A stretch of 64,000 nt of DNA, taken from positions 6,219,447 through 6,283,446 of the forward strand of contig NZ_CP043538.1 in assembly GCF_000364445.2 (NCBI RefSeq), written 5' to 3'. The position numbers and the translations under genes were made by a program. The DNA comes from Methylobacterium mesophilicum SR1.6/6 (lineage in GTDB: Bacteria > Pseudomonadota > Alphaproteobacteria > Rhizobiales > Beijerinckiaceae). Positions 1 to 8,337 of this stretch are shown piece by piece. The notes below the pieces were generated by a model, which saw only the letters and a list, made by a program, of their open reading frames with translations, made no database searches and was not told where the DNA came from. The first letter of the stretch is position 1, and every line of letters begins with the position of its first letter.

Positions 1-234
1 ACGCTCGCCGTCACGTTGGTCTTCGCCGCGGGCGCCCTTGGGGTCCTGCGAACTTGGCACAGCCCGGACCAGTGCGCCGGCTTGTGCATCGTCCTGCTGG
101 TGCTGATCCTGACGATGGCGGCGAGCGTGGTCATGTTCCGGCCCTTGCAGGCCGGTGATCTCGTCGAGGCGCGGGAGCGACGCGAACCGGACTGTCCCGC
201 CGCGATGTTCTCGTGTTGGCGAGCGCCACCTTAA
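1..234 (+). CDS. Small membrane protein, C-terminal part (start off the left edge)
   Basis: An open frame runs from the first base of the window to a TAA at 232-234, so the true start probably lies to the left; an internal TTG at 16 is the only start-like codon near the edge. The visible 77 residues contain a hydrophobic stretch at the very start and a second one rich in Leu/Val/Ile (around residues 28-44), followed by a charged tail. That is the look of a small inner-membrane protein. I do not recognise a family. It ends about 75 bp before the convergent LOV kinase gene. The weak point is that GC-rich DNA readily yields open frames of this size. Confidence 0.4.
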   Translation, partial: TLAVTLVFAAGALGVLRTWHSPDQCAGLCIVLLVLILTMAASVVMFRPLQAGDLVEARERREPDCPAAMFSCWRAPP

Positions 235-309
235 CATATGACGCGCAGGGTTCCGCTTTGTGCTTGCGATGTTCCGATCGCGGGTTGCGCCACCGGGACC
301 CGGCGTCGT

Positions 310-1788
310 TCAGGCCGGAATGGATCCGGTCATGTCCGGCAGGGGGGCTTCGACCGTGCAGACCAAGCCGCGCGGCCGGTAGTCGATGTCCGCCGTTCCG
401 CCGAGTTCGGCGGCGAGTGCCCGCTCGATCATCCGAGAGCCGAACCCCTTGCGCTGCGGCAGCGCGACCGGTGGGCCGCCGAGTTCCTCCCAGCGCACCA
501 GCAGCCGCTCCGGTTGCGCATCGCCGACGACGTCCCAGCTGAGATCGATCCGGCCCGCGCGGCTGGACAGGGCGCCGTACTTGACCGCGTTGGTCGCCAG
601 TTCGTGCAGCGCCATCACGAAGGCCAGGGCCTGCCGGGGCGACAGCCTCACGTGCGGGCCGCCGATCTTGAAGCGCTTGCCATTTCTCTGGCGGAACGGT
701 TGCAGAGCGCCCTCGGCGATCTCCGCCAGTGTCGCCCCTTCCCAGCTCTCGCGCGTCAGCACGTCGTGGGCGGTCGCCAGGGAGAGCAGCCGGGCGTCCA
801 GTGTCGTCCGCGCATCGGCCAGCGATGCGGCATTGCTGAGGGTCTGGTGGGCGATGGATTGCATCGTCGCCATCGAGTTCTTGACCCGGTGATTCAGCTC
901 GGCCGCCAACAGGGCCCGATGCTCCTCGCCGCGCTTGCGTTCCGTGATGTCGATCGACACGCCCGCCATGCTCAACGGTTGGCCGTCCACGTCGTAGAAC
1001 GTCTGCCCGCGGATCTGCAGCCACCGGACTTCGCCCTTGGGGGTCTGGATACGGTACTCGATGTCGTAGTCGGTGTGCTGGCTGATCGAGTCCTGCACGG
1101 CCGCCCGCATGCGCCCCTGGTCCTCCGGCACAATGCTCGCGATCAGATCCTCGTAGCCGAACGGGTCGTGGACATCCCGACCGAAATTCTCCTTGCAGAC
1201 GTCGGAGGCGACCAAGCGCATATCGGCCAGATCCAGCGTCCACGAGCCGAATCGGCCCGCCTTCATGATGAAACGCATGCGATCCTGGCTGCGCGTCAGA
1301 GCGAGGGTGCGGCGCTCGACCTCCTGCTCCAGGGCATCCCGGTCGCGCTGGACGCGGGCCAGCTTCTCGCGTTCAAGGGTCACATCGTACTGGGAGGCAA
1401 AGAAGAAGGTGAGCTGTCCGTCCTGATCGAACACCGGCGAGATCAGCAGCCGGTTCCAGAAGGTTTCACCACACTTCTTGTAATTCAGAAGTTCGAGCTC
1501 GATCGTCGTCCGACGTTCGATGGCATCCCGCAGCTTGTCGACATCCGCGCGTTGCGTCTCGGGCCCCTGCAGGAAACGGCAGTTCCGCCCGATCACTTCT
1601 GCGCGGGCGTATCCGGTCAGCTTGAAGAAGGCATCGTTGACGAAGACGATGGGATTGTCGGGCTTGTGAGGGTCTGTGATCAGCATCGGCATCCGTGTCG
1701 CCCGCACAGCGGCGGCGAACGGATCATGGCTGGCTTCGCGACGGCCGATCTCAGCGTCAATGCGGCTTTGTTCGAACCGATCCGGCAA
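310..1788 (-). CDS. LOV-PAS-HWE sensor histidine kinase (blue-light receptor)
   Basis: A 492-residue soluble kinase. Residues about 25-137 form a LOV domain: the flavin-binding motif GRNCRFLQ places the photoadduct cysteine at Cys70, and a conserved Gln lies in FFASQYDVT (Gln133). A charged coiled-coil linker (about 138-170) leads to a second PAS domain (about 170-285, ending DITERKR). The HWE/HisKA_2 kinase follows, with the phospho-acceptor in ELNHRVKNS (His300), an N-box HELATNAVKYGAL and the family's WxE signature in VRWEELGGP. There are no transmembrane segments. LOV-HWE kinases of this design, such as Brucella LOV-HK, form a cysteinyl-flavin adduct in blue light and change autophosphorylation. 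No response regulator lies next to it, so its target is unknown. Confidence 0.9.
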   Translation of the reverse strand: MPDRFEQSRIDAEIGRREASHDPFAAAVRATRMPMLITDPHKPDNPIVFVNDAFFKLTGYARAEVIGRNCRFLQGPETQRADVDKLRDAIERRTTIELELLNYKKCGETFWNRLLISPVFDQDGQLTFFFASQYDVTLEREKLARVQRDRDALEQEVERRTLALTRSQDRMRFIMKAGRFGSWTLDLADMRLVASDVCKENFGRDVHDPFGYEDLIASIVPEDQGRMRAAVQDSISQHTDYDIEYRIQTPKGEVRWLQIRGQTFYDVDGQPLSMAGVSIDITERKRGEEHRALLAAELNHRVKNSMATMQSIAHQTLSNAASLADARTTLDARLLSLATAHDVLTRESWEGATLAEIAEGALQPFRQRNGKRFKIGGPHVRLSPRQALAFVMALHELATNAVKYGALSSRAGRIDLSWDVVGDAQPERLLVRWEELGGPPVALPQRKGFGSRMIERALAAELGGTADIDYRPRGLVCTVEAPLPDMTGSIPA

Positions 1789-2091
1789 CGTTCTCTGCCG
1801 CCTTCCCTGCGACCCTTCTCAACGGCCGCCAACGACCGGCAAGGTCGAAATTCTAACATGGAGCAGGACTGACTGCCCAGAAGTGAATCCGCGTCACATT
1901 GCCGGTCGCCATCCCCCCATTGGTATAAGGCGCCGGATACGGCCGGATCAACAGCCGAGGCGAGGATCCCGGCCCTATCGGCCCGTCCGCGTTAGCGAGC
2001 CGGGCGTCCGGTCTGCCGGTCGGGACTCGCCTGCGCGCCGGTCTCGAAAAGCCGACCGGGCGCCGCGCCGCGCGGTGACGGCGGTGGCGCC
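1789..2091. other. Non-coding gap between LOV kinase and sufE
   Basis: Roughly 300 bp that hold the upstream region of the LOV kinase, whose start codon is at 1788 on the minus strand. Short open frames here are arginine/proline-rich and look like shadows. I see no tRNA, repeat or convincing promoter. Confidence 0.4.
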
Positions 2092-2520
2092 TCACCCTTC
2101 CGCGGCGAGACGGACCGCGTCACGGTGAATGCGCTCGGCCATGGCCCGCACGCCGTTCGAGCGCTTCGAGGTCACGTGGGCGCCGAACCGGAGCTGGCGG
2201 AACAGGTCGAGGCCGTCGGTCTCGGCGGCCTCCTGCGGGGTCTTGCCGGTGTAGAGCGCCACCATCAGCGCCACGAAGCCGCGGACGATGAACGAGTCGC
2301 TGAAGCCATGCAGCACGAGGCGCGGCGGCCCGCCGGACCGCTCCAGCTCCGTGTCGATCCAGACCTGACTCTCGCAGCCGTGGACGCGGTTCGCCTCGGT
2401 CCGCTCCGCCTCGGGCATCGGCGGCAGCGCGCGGCCGAGCTCGATCAGGTACTCGAGCCGCATGTCGTCGTCCTCGACGATCTCGAAATTGTCGATGATG
2501 GTATCGATCGGGGGAAGCAT
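2092..2520 (-). CDS. sufE: SufE-like cysteine desulfuration protein
   Basis: A 142-residue protein matching the SufE family in length and sequence. SufE accepts persulfide sulfur from the cysteine desulfurase SufS and passes it to the SUF Fe-S cluster scaffold in the cytosol. The acceptor cysteine is in the typical motif VHGCESQVW (about residues 46-54). The family's middle section (GFSDSFIVRGFVALMVALYTG) and the C-terminal arginine-rich helix are intact. It is a single gene here, away from any suf operon, which is usual for alphaproteobacterial sufE. The PAS kinase upstream starts at 3697 and stops at 2600, leaving about 80 bp. Confidence 0.88.
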   Translation of the reverse strand: MLPPIDTIIDNFEIVEDDDMRLEYLIELGRALPPMPEAERTEANRVHGCESQVWIDTELERSGGPPRLVLHGFSDSFIVRGFVALMVALYTGKTPQEAAETDGLDLFRQLRFGAHVTSKRSNGVRAMAERIHRDAVRLAAEG

Positions 2521-2599
2521 GGGCGGCCGGGTCCGGAGGGGTCAGCGCCCTATAGGCCGCCGGCGCCGCAATGGCGACGGGGTCCGGCGCCGCGGGCGC

Positions 2600-3697
2600 T
2601 CATTGCGGCGCGGGACTCGCCGGCGGCAGGGTCAGCCTCAGGGGATCGCCCGGGCTGGCATCGCCGGTGACGGCGATCTCGGCCTGAGCCGCGTAGGCGG
2701 CGATGAGACGGGGGCCGAGCTTCGGCACGTTGGGGCGGCCCGACGCGGCCATCTCGCTCACCCCGGAGACGATCGCCAGGCGCAGGGGCTCGCCCGAGGC
2801 AGCCGCCATGTCGATGGTAATCGAGCAGGCGACATGCTCGGCGGTGGCGTCGAGGCACTCGGCCACGATCTCCGCGACGATCATGCCGAGCGCGTTCGCG
2901 GTCCTCGGCTCGACGAGCCCGTTCCCGGCCCCGCCGACCTGGACGCTGATCCGCCCGGCCCGTCGGAGCTGGCCCAGGCCCGAGGCGAGGCGGTACAGGT
3001 AGTCCTTCAGGTCGATCGACGCGATGTGGGGCGCCTCGTGGAGGTGCTGCTGCACCAGCGCGATCGCCCGAACCCGCTGGCCCAGGGCCTCGAAGCTGCC
3101 GCGGCAGGCATCCGGCGCCGCCCGCCCGTAAAGGCCGATCAGACTGACCATCACCTGAAGGTTGTTGCGGACGCGGTGATAGACCTCGGCGAGCAGCGCC
3201 TCCTTCTCGGCAAGCGCGTGCTCGATGTGCTCCTCCGCGTGCTTGCGGTCGGTGATGTCGAAGCAGGAACCGAGATAACCCTGGAACCGGCCGTCCTCCA
3301 CGAGGGGTCGGGCCGTGTCGAGCAGCCAGCGATATTCGCCGTCATGCCGCCGCAGCCGGAACTCGACGGTGAAGGGTTCCCGCGCCTCGAAGGCCGTGGC
3401 GACGATCCTGGCGTGGCGCTCGAAATCCTCCGGGTGCAGGCCTCTGCGCCAGCCGAGGCCCAGTTCCTCCTCCAGGGGACGCCCGGTGAATTTCAGCCAG
3501 CACTCGTTGTGATGGATCGCGTGGCCGCTCTCGTCCGAGCGCCACATCATCAGGGGCACAACGTCGGCGAATCGCTTGAAGCTATCGCTCAGGGCGGCGG
3601 CTTCCGCCGTCCCCTGCGCCGGCTCCGTCCCGGGATCCCCCGCGGGGCCGTCGTCCAGCGGCTCGGCCGCTCCGGTCCCTGGTGGCTCACCGACCAT
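2600..3697 (-). CDS. PAS-domain HisKA_2 sensor kinase with degenerate ATPase domain
   Basis: A 365-residue soluble protein. A disordered acidic/proline-rich N-terminus (about 1-35) precedes one PAS/PAC domain (about 40-155, closing with GSCFDITDRKHAEEH). A HisKA_2 dimerisation domain follows, with the phospho-acceptor in VYHRVRNNLQV (near residue 175). The C-terminal HATPase-like domain is divergent: the segment aligned to the N-box reads IVAEIVAECLDAT, with Glu where the catalytic Asn is expected, and no DxGxG motif is visible after it (AIVSGVSEM). From family knowledge, losing these residues should abolish ATP hydrolysis, so it may be a pseudokinase or phosphotransfer/dimerisation partner. 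That is inference. It diverges from the GTA cluster across a 345-bp gap. Confidence 0.78.
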   Translation of the reverse strand: MVGEPPGTGAAEPLDDGPAGDPGTEPAQGTAEAAALSDSFKRFADVVPLMMWRSDESGHAIHHNECWLKFTGRPLEEELGLGWRRGLHPEDFERHARIVATAFEAREPFTVEFRLRRHDGEYRWLLDTARPLVEDGRFQGYLGSCFDITDRKHAEEHIEHALAEKEALLAEVYHRVRNNLQVMVSLIGLYGRAAPDACRGSFEALGQRVRAIALVQQHLHEAPHIASIDLKDYLYRLASGLGQLRRAGRISVQVGGAGNGLVEPRTANALGMIVAEIVAECLDATAEHVACSITIDMAAASGEPLRLAIVSGVSEMAASGRPNVPKLGPRLIAAYAAQAEIAVTGDASPGDPLRLTLPPASPAPQ

Positions 3698-3944
3698 TCT
3701 GTACCCGATTCGCTCTGATTCTGTGCTTGAGACGGCGTTGTTGCGTGCGGATGGCGCCGGTCAACGTGTCGAGTCGGTTGCCGTTCCGGCTTTCATCCGT
3801 CGGAGCGGCATTGATTCACATGCATGATAAGGGCGAGAACTTTCGGGCCCCTGCAATGTCCGGTCGATGCGCGTCCAGGGACCGGCCCGGGTGCGAGGCG
3901 GCGTCGGTCCGCCGTAGCGAGGCTTGCCTCCCCGGTCGCGCCAG

Positions 3945-3974
3945 AATTCCTAGAATGGGCGATTGATAGGAATT
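3945..3974. promoter_or_regulatory. Inverted repeat (possible operator) upstream of the GTA promoter
   Basis: AATTCCTA (3945-3952) and TAGGAATT (3967-3974) are perfect 8-bp inverted arms separated by 14 bp. The dyad ends 5 bp before a -35-like hexamer and is unusually AT-rich for this genome. Its position fits an activator or repressor site for the GTA cluster. The binding protein is unknown. Confidence 0.5.
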
Positions 3975-3979
3975 ATTGC

Positions 3980-4008
3980 TTGACATCGCGACGCTCCGAG
4001 GCTATCAA
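3980..4008 (+). promoter_or_regulatory. Sigma70-type promoter of the GTA cluster
   Basis: TTGACA at 3980-3985 is a perfect -35 hexamer. After exactly 17 bp comes TATCAA at 4003-4008, a 4/6 match to the -10 hexamer. It lies 34 bp upstream of the first GTA ORF start (4043), which has its own GGAGAGG ribosome binding site at 4032-4038. Confidence 0.6.
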
Positions 4009-4042
4009 CGGAGCACGGTCGAGACGTGTGCGGAGAGGCGCG

Positions 4043-4699
4043 ATGCGGCGGCGGGGCAGGAAACACCCGGCCGAGCAGCACGCCGAGGTGCTGCGTCTGC
4101 TGGCCGAGACCGCGCTTACAGACGCGGCGATCAGCGCCCGCACCGGCATCCCGGCGGGCACAATCAGAACCTGGAACGTCCGGGCCGGCTGGCTCAGGCC
4201 GCCGCGGCGACGGCGATGGCTCGCCGCGGGGCTGTGGCCGGCGGAGCGGCGGGCCGCCCTCGTCCGGCTGCTCTGCGCCCCCGGCAACGATCCCGGCGAC
4301 GTCACCGAGATCCTCGGGCTCGGGCGCCTCACCCCGGACAGGATGGTCGCCATCTTCGGGACGGCCCTGAAACTGTCGCCCGCCGTGTTCGTGCGGCCGG
4401 AACGCGGCGCGGCGACCGACCCGATCACCCTGCGAGCGCATCTGCGGGCCCACATCGTCCGCCAGATCGCCGCCTTCGACGCGGCGCTGAGCGCAGAGGG
4501 GCCGGCCTCGCGCGACTCCGCCCGGGTGCTGCGCGATCTCGGCGGTCTCAAGCGGCTGCTGGATACGGTGGAGGCGGACGGTGCGCGCAGCGGCGGGGGA
4601 GAGGGGGACGATGGCGGCACCGAGCCCGACCTGCCCGCCCTGCGCGCGGAGATCGCGCGACGCTATGCTGGCTTTGTCGGCGGCCGGGCGGCTGCCTGA
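4043..4699 (+). CDS. GTA terminase small-subunit-like protein (g1 position)
   Basis: 218 residues from the ATG at 4043, which is preceded by GGAGAGG (4032-4038); an in-frame upstream ATG at 3824 would place the promoter inside the gene and is rejected. The N-terminus is basic and carries a helix-turn-helix-like section (LTDAAISARTGIPAGTIRTW, about residues 26-45), the kind of DNA-binding domain found in small terminases. The remainder is Arg/Ala-rich and helical. In RcGTA, g1 is the small terminase and directly precedes g2. Here the last 35 bp overlap the large-subunit gene, indicating translational coupling. The family assignment rests mainly on position and the HTH. Confidence 0.65.
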   Translation: MRRRGRKHPAEQHAEVLRLLAETALTDAAISARTGIPAGTIRTWNVRAGWLRPPRRRRWLAAGLWPAERRAALVRLLCAPGNDPGDVTEILGLGRLTPDRMVAIFGTALKLSPAVFVRPERGAATDPITLRAHLRAHIVRQIAAFDAALSAEGPASRDSARVLRDLGGLKRLLDTVEADGARSGGGEGDDGGTEPDLPALRAEIARRYAGFVGGRAAA

Positions 4700-5972
4700 C
4701 TTCCTCGCCACCCTGCCGCCGGACCTGCTCCGGACCCTTGCCGGGGACTGGCTGCACCAGGCCCGGCCCGACCAGCTGCCGCCGGACGATGCCGAACCCT
4801 GGACGACGTGGGCGGTGATCGGCGGCCGCGGCAGCGGCAAGACCCGCACCGGCGCCGAGTGGGTCGATGCCCTCGCGCGGGGCGATCCGGCCTTCACGGC
4901 CGCACCGGTGGGCCGGATCGCGCTGGTCGGCGAGACGCATCGCGATGTCCGCGACGTGATGGTTGACGGACCCTCCGGGTTCCTGAGCCTCCCGGCGCGC
5001 GGCCGGGGCCGTCCGGCTTGGTCGCCGAGCCGGCGACGCCTCGAATGGGCCAACGGCGCGGTCGCGCTCGCCTTCTCGGCGGAGGAACCGGACGCGCTCC
5101 GGGGCCCGCAATTCGGCGCCGCGTGGTGCGACGAGGCCGCCAAGTGGCGCCGGCCCGAGATGGCCTTCGACATGCTGCAGTTCGGCCTGCGCCTCGGCGC
5201 CCGGCCGCGCAACCTCGTGACCACGACGCCCCGGCCGGTGCCGCTGATCCGGCGCCTGCTCGACGACCCGCGTACGGTGGTGAGCCGCGCCCGGACCCAC
5301 GACAACGCCGAACACCTCGCGCCGGACTTCCTGGAGCGGGTGGTCGGGCGCTACGCCGGCACCCGGCTCGGCCGCCAGGAACTCGACGGCGAGCTGATCA
5401 CCGACCGGGACGACGCCCTGTGGGACCGGACCGCCCTGGAGGCCGCCCGGGTCGCCGCCGCGCCGGATCTCGGACGGATCGTCGTGGCGGTGGATCCCCC
5501 CGCCGCCTCGGGGGCGCGCTCCGATGCCTGCGGGATCGTGGCCGCCGGGCGGGCCGGACCCCACGCCTATGTCCTGGCCGATGCGAGCCTCGCCCGCGCC
5601 ACCCCGCAGGCCTGGGCCGGCGCGGCTCTGGCGCTGTATCACCGCCTCGCGGCCGACGCCCTCGTGGTCGAGGTCAACCAGGGCGGCGAGATGGCCGCCG
5701 CCGTGCTGGCGCAGTGCGACCCCGCCGTCCCGGTGACCCGGGTCCACGCGACCCGCGGCAAGTACCTGCGGGCGGAGCCGGTGTCGCTGCTCTACGCCCG
5801 CGGGCTGGTCCACCACGTCGGGACTTTCCCGGCGCTGGAGGACGAACTCTGCGATTTCGGTCCGGACGGCCTGACCGGCGGAGCCTCGCCCGACCGGCTC
5901 GACGCCCTGGTCTGGGCGCTCACCCACCTGATGCTGGAGAGCCGGCCGCAGCCGCGGATCCGGTGCCTCTGA
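4665..5972 (+). CDS. GTA/phage terminase large subunit
   Basis: 435 residues from the ATG at 4665, chosen because the family starts with a short helical section before the ATPase. It is the DNA-packaging motor. Walker A is GGRGSGKTRTG (about residues 50-60), and an acidic Walker B-like patch lies in GAAWCDEAAKW. The C-terminal RNase H-like nuclease half carries IVVAVDPPAAS (first metal-binding Asp), LVVEVNQGG and SPDRLDALVWALTHL (last Asp). The length equals GTA g2. In RcGTA this enzyme packages random host DNA headful by headful, and the same would be expected here if the cluster is functional. Confidence 0.92.
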   Translation: MLALSAAGRLPDFLATLPPDLLRTLAGDWLHQARPDQLPPDDAEPWTTWAVIGGRGSGKTRTGAEWVDALARGDPAFTAAPVGRIALVGETHRDVRDVMVDGPSGFLSLPARGRGRPAWSPSRRRLEWANGAVALAFSAEEPDALRGPQFGAAWCDEAAKWRRPEMAFDMLQFGLRLGARPRNLVTTTPRPVPLIRRLLDDPRTVVSRARTHDNAEHLAPDFLERVVGRYAGTRLGRQELDGELITDRDDALWDRTALEAARVAAAPDLGRIVVAVDPPAASGARSDACGIVAAGRAGPHAYVLADASLARATPQAWAGAALALYHRLAADALVVEVNQGGEMAAAVLAQCDPAVPVTRVHATRGKYLRAEPVSLLYARGLVHHVGTFPALEDELCDFGPDGLTGGASPDRLDALVWALTHLMLESRPQPRIRCL

Positions 5973-5993
5973 GCGTCGGGCGCCCAAAACAAT

Positions 5994-6022
5994 ACGGCGC
6001 GCCTCTGCGAGAAGCGCGCCGT
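5994..6022. repeat. Strong hairpin between terminase and portal genes
   Basis: ACGGCGCGC (5994-6002) pairs with GCGCGCCGT (6014-6022), and the inner TCT/AGA triplets also pair, so the stem is 12 bp with one C-A mismatch and a GCG loop. It lies in the 233-bp gap between the terminase and portal genes. No T-run follows, so a classical terminator is unlikely; an interspersed palindromic element or mRNA-processing site is possible. Confidence 0.55.
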
Positions 6023-6205
6023 GAGTCGGTTCGTGGTCTCTGGAACGAACTGCATCCTGTATACACAATTTCTTGTGCCATGCTGTAGCCAGCGCGCCAC
6101 GGCGCGGCTTCGCGCGGAACAAATCCTCCGGATTGTTGTGAGGCCGCGCCCGATTACTGGGGCGCGATCGGGCGGCGCTTGACCACGGCTCAGGAGCGGA
6201 CCGGC

Positions 6206-7405
6206 ATGTCGACTGTCCTCGAACGGCTGGCGCGGCTCGCGCGCCGGGCCGCCGGCGGGTCCGCGCCGGCGCTGGCCACCAAGGCGGTCGCGGCCCCGTC
6301 CTTCGCGTTCTACGCCGAGGGTCGCGCCAGCTGGACGCCCCGCGATCCGGCGGCCCTGGCCCGGGCCGGCTACCAGGGCAATCCGGTGGTCCACCGGGCG
6401 GTCCGGCTCGTCGCCGAGAGCGCCGCGCGGCTGCCCCTGATCGCCACCGGTCCCGGCGCGGAGCGGGCGGGCGACCTCCTGGCGCTCCTCGCCCGCCCGA
6501 ACCCGCGGGAGAGCGGCACGCATCTCCTCGAGACCGTCTACGCCGACCTGCTGCTCACCGGCACGGCCTATCTGGAGGCGGTCGGCCTCGAGGGCCGGGT
6601 GGCGGCGCTCCAGGCCTTACGGCCGGGCCGGATGCGGATGCTGCCGGGTCCGGACGGCTGGCCGGCCGCCTACCTTTATACCGTGGGCGGGCGCAGCCGC
6701 CGGTTCGACCTGCCCGCGCCGGGCCTCCCCGAGGTGGCACCAATCCTGGCCCTCGCCCTGTTCCATCCGGAGGACGATTGCGGCGGGCTCGCGCCGATCG
6801 AGGCCGCCGCCACCGCGCTGGACATCCACAACGCCGCGAGCGCCTGGAACAAGGCGCTCCTCGACAACGCGGCGCGTCCCTCCGGCGCGCTGGTCTTCGC
6901 CGGGGCGACGCTCTCCGAGCCGCAATTCGACCGGCTGAAGGCGGAGCTGGAGTCGAACTACCAGGGCGCCGGCAATGCCGGCCGACCGCTGCTGCTGGAG
7001 GGCGGGCTGGACTGGAAGCCCCTCGCCCTCTCGCCCCGGGACATGGATTTCGTCGAGGCCAAGAACGCGGCAGCCCGGGAGATCGCCCTCGCCTTCGGGG
7101 TGCCGCCGCTGCTGCTGGGGCTGCCCGGCGACAGCACCCACGCCAACTACGCCGAGGCCAACCGCGCCCTGTACCGGCAAACCCTGATCCCGCTTGCGGC
7201 CCGCACCGCGCAGGCGCTGGCGTCCTGGCTGGAACCCGCCTTCGGGCCCGTGGACCTGGAGCCCGACCTCGACCGGATCGAGGCCCTCGCCGCCGAGCGC
7301 GAATCCCTGTGGCGGCGGGTCCAGGCCGCGGACTTCCTGTCGGTGGCGGAGAAGCGCGAGGCGGTGGGCTACCCGCCGGAGATGGAGCGCGGGACGGGGG
7401 GCTGA
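6206..7405 (+). CDS. HK97-family portal protein (GTA g3)
   Basis: 399 residues from the ATG at 6206, which follows AGGAGCGG (6192-6199); a TTG at 6179 is possible but has no ribosome binding site. The dodecameric portal sits at the capsid vertex, anchors the terminase and passes DNA. Family landmarks are visible: GNPVVHRAVRLVAESAA near the N-terminus, YADLLLTGTAYLEA, the long helical section with FHPEDDCGGLAPIEAA, ALSPRDMDFVEAKNAA, and FGVPPLLLGLPGDSTHANY (about residues 300-318). It is separated from the protease gene by about 400 bp, unlike compact GTA clusters in which g3 and g4 nearly touch. Confidence 0.92.
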   Translation: MSTVLERLARLARRAAGGSAPALATKAVAAPSFAFYAEGRASWTPRDPAALARAGYQGNPVVHRAVRLVAESAARLPLIATGPGAERAGDLLALLARPNPRESGTHLLETVYADLLLTGTAYLEAVGLEGRVAALQALRPGRMRMLPGPDGWPAAYLYTVGGRSRRFDLPAPGLPEVAPILALALFHPEDDCGGLAPIEAAATALDIHNAASAWNKALLDNAARPSGALVFAGATLSEPQFDRLKAELESNYQGAGNAGRPLLLEGGLDWKPLALSPRDMDFVEAKNAAAREIALAFGVPPLLLGLPGDSTHANYAEANRALYRQTLIPLAARTAQALASWLEPAFGPVDLEPDLDRIEALAAERESLWRRVQAADFLSVAEKREAVGYPPEMERGTGG

Positions 7406-7813
7406 CGACGCGGGTCTGCTTCCGTTTGAACGGGCTGCGGTCGTCACGTTTCGGGGCTCGACCCGCGACGTCTCCTTCCCTCGCAAGGGGCGAGCGGATT
7501 CACACATCCGGTGCGGGATCGTCGTCAGGTCGGCCGATGAGTCAGTCCAGTTGCCCCACGCGCCCTCCCTCCCCCACAGAGGGGGGAGGGGAACGCGCGG
7601 GACCGTTCAGCCCCTCTCCGACAGAGATATGCGAACAGCGTAGCGCAGAGGGGAGGGAGCCCGCCTGAGAGGTCTGGACCGCCAGACTTCCCGACCGGAG
7701 GCGCCCTCGAACCCGATGTGTCAGGCCTTTCGGCTTTGCGCGCGTGAGCGGCGCGCCGCTGACCCGCTCCGGACCGCCCCGATCGAGAACGCCCGCAATC
7801 CGAGGATCCTCCC
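7406..7813. other. 408-bp non-coding gap with G-rich hairpin
   Basis: No gene is supportable here. CCCTCCCCC (7567-7575) can pair with GGGGGAGGG (7582-7590) around a short loop. A second related purine-rich stretch lies at about 7651-7661, giving the look of a decayed intergenic palindromic element. GTA g3 and g4 are normally adjacent, so the gap is probably inserted or degenerate DNA. Confidence 0.5.
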
Positions 7814-8308
7814 ATGGACGGCCATTTCAGCGGCTACGCCAGCGTCTTCGGCGTGCCCGATCTCGGCCGCGACGTGGTGGTGGCGGGCGCCTTCGCGGCG
7901 AGCCTCGCCCGGCGCGGCGCCGCCGGGGTGCGGCTGCTGTTCCAGCACGATCCGGCCGAGCCCATCGGCCGCTGGCTCTCCCTGCGCGAGGATGCCCGAG
8001 GCCTGTTTGCCGAGGGGCAGCTCAACCTCGCGGTGCAGCGCGCCCGGGAAGTCGACGCCCTGATGCGGGGCGGCGGGCTCGACGGCCTGTCGATCGGCTT
8101 CAGGACCTTGCTCGCGCGCAAGGGCGGCGGCGGCGAGCGCCGGCTCCATCAGGTCGACCTCTGGGAGATCTCCCTGGTGACCTTCCCGCTGCAGCAGGCG
8201 GCCCGGGCGAGGCCGGAGCCCGCCGTGCTTCCGCTCGCCGACGCCATCCGCGGGCTCGCCCGGCGGATCGCGCCGGTCCGCCCGCCGAGATCGGCCGGGC
8301 GGCCCTGA
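7814..8308 (+). CDS. HK97-type prohead maturation protease (GTA g4)
   Basis: 164 residues, a typical length for the U35 family of serine prohead proteases that trim the capsid N-terminal delta domain during head assembly. The diagnostic sections are present: GYASVFGVPDLGRDVV near the start, LLFQHDPAEPIGRW with the catalytic His (about residue 51), GLDGLSIGFR with the catalytic Ser (about residue 96), and WEISLVTFPL. The stop at 8306-8308 overlaps a possible ATG (8308) in the capsid frame. The C-terminus is short and Arg/Pro-rich. Confidence 0.9.
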   Translation: MDGHFSGYASVFGVPDLGRDVVVAGAFAASLARRGAAGVRLLFQHDPAEPIGRWLSLREDARGLFAEGQLNLAVQRAREVDALMRGGGLDGLSIGFRTLLARKGGGGERRLHQVDLWEISLVTFPLQQAARARPEPAVLPLADAIRGLARRIAPVRPPRSAGRP

Positions 8309-8337
8309 TGTCCCACCCCCGACGACGAGGTCCCCCG

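Noticed and set aside
3682..3966. Small ORF before the GTA cluster
   Set aside because: Overlaps the start of the PAS kinase antisense and has no ribosome binding site or family; the region is better explained as regulatory.
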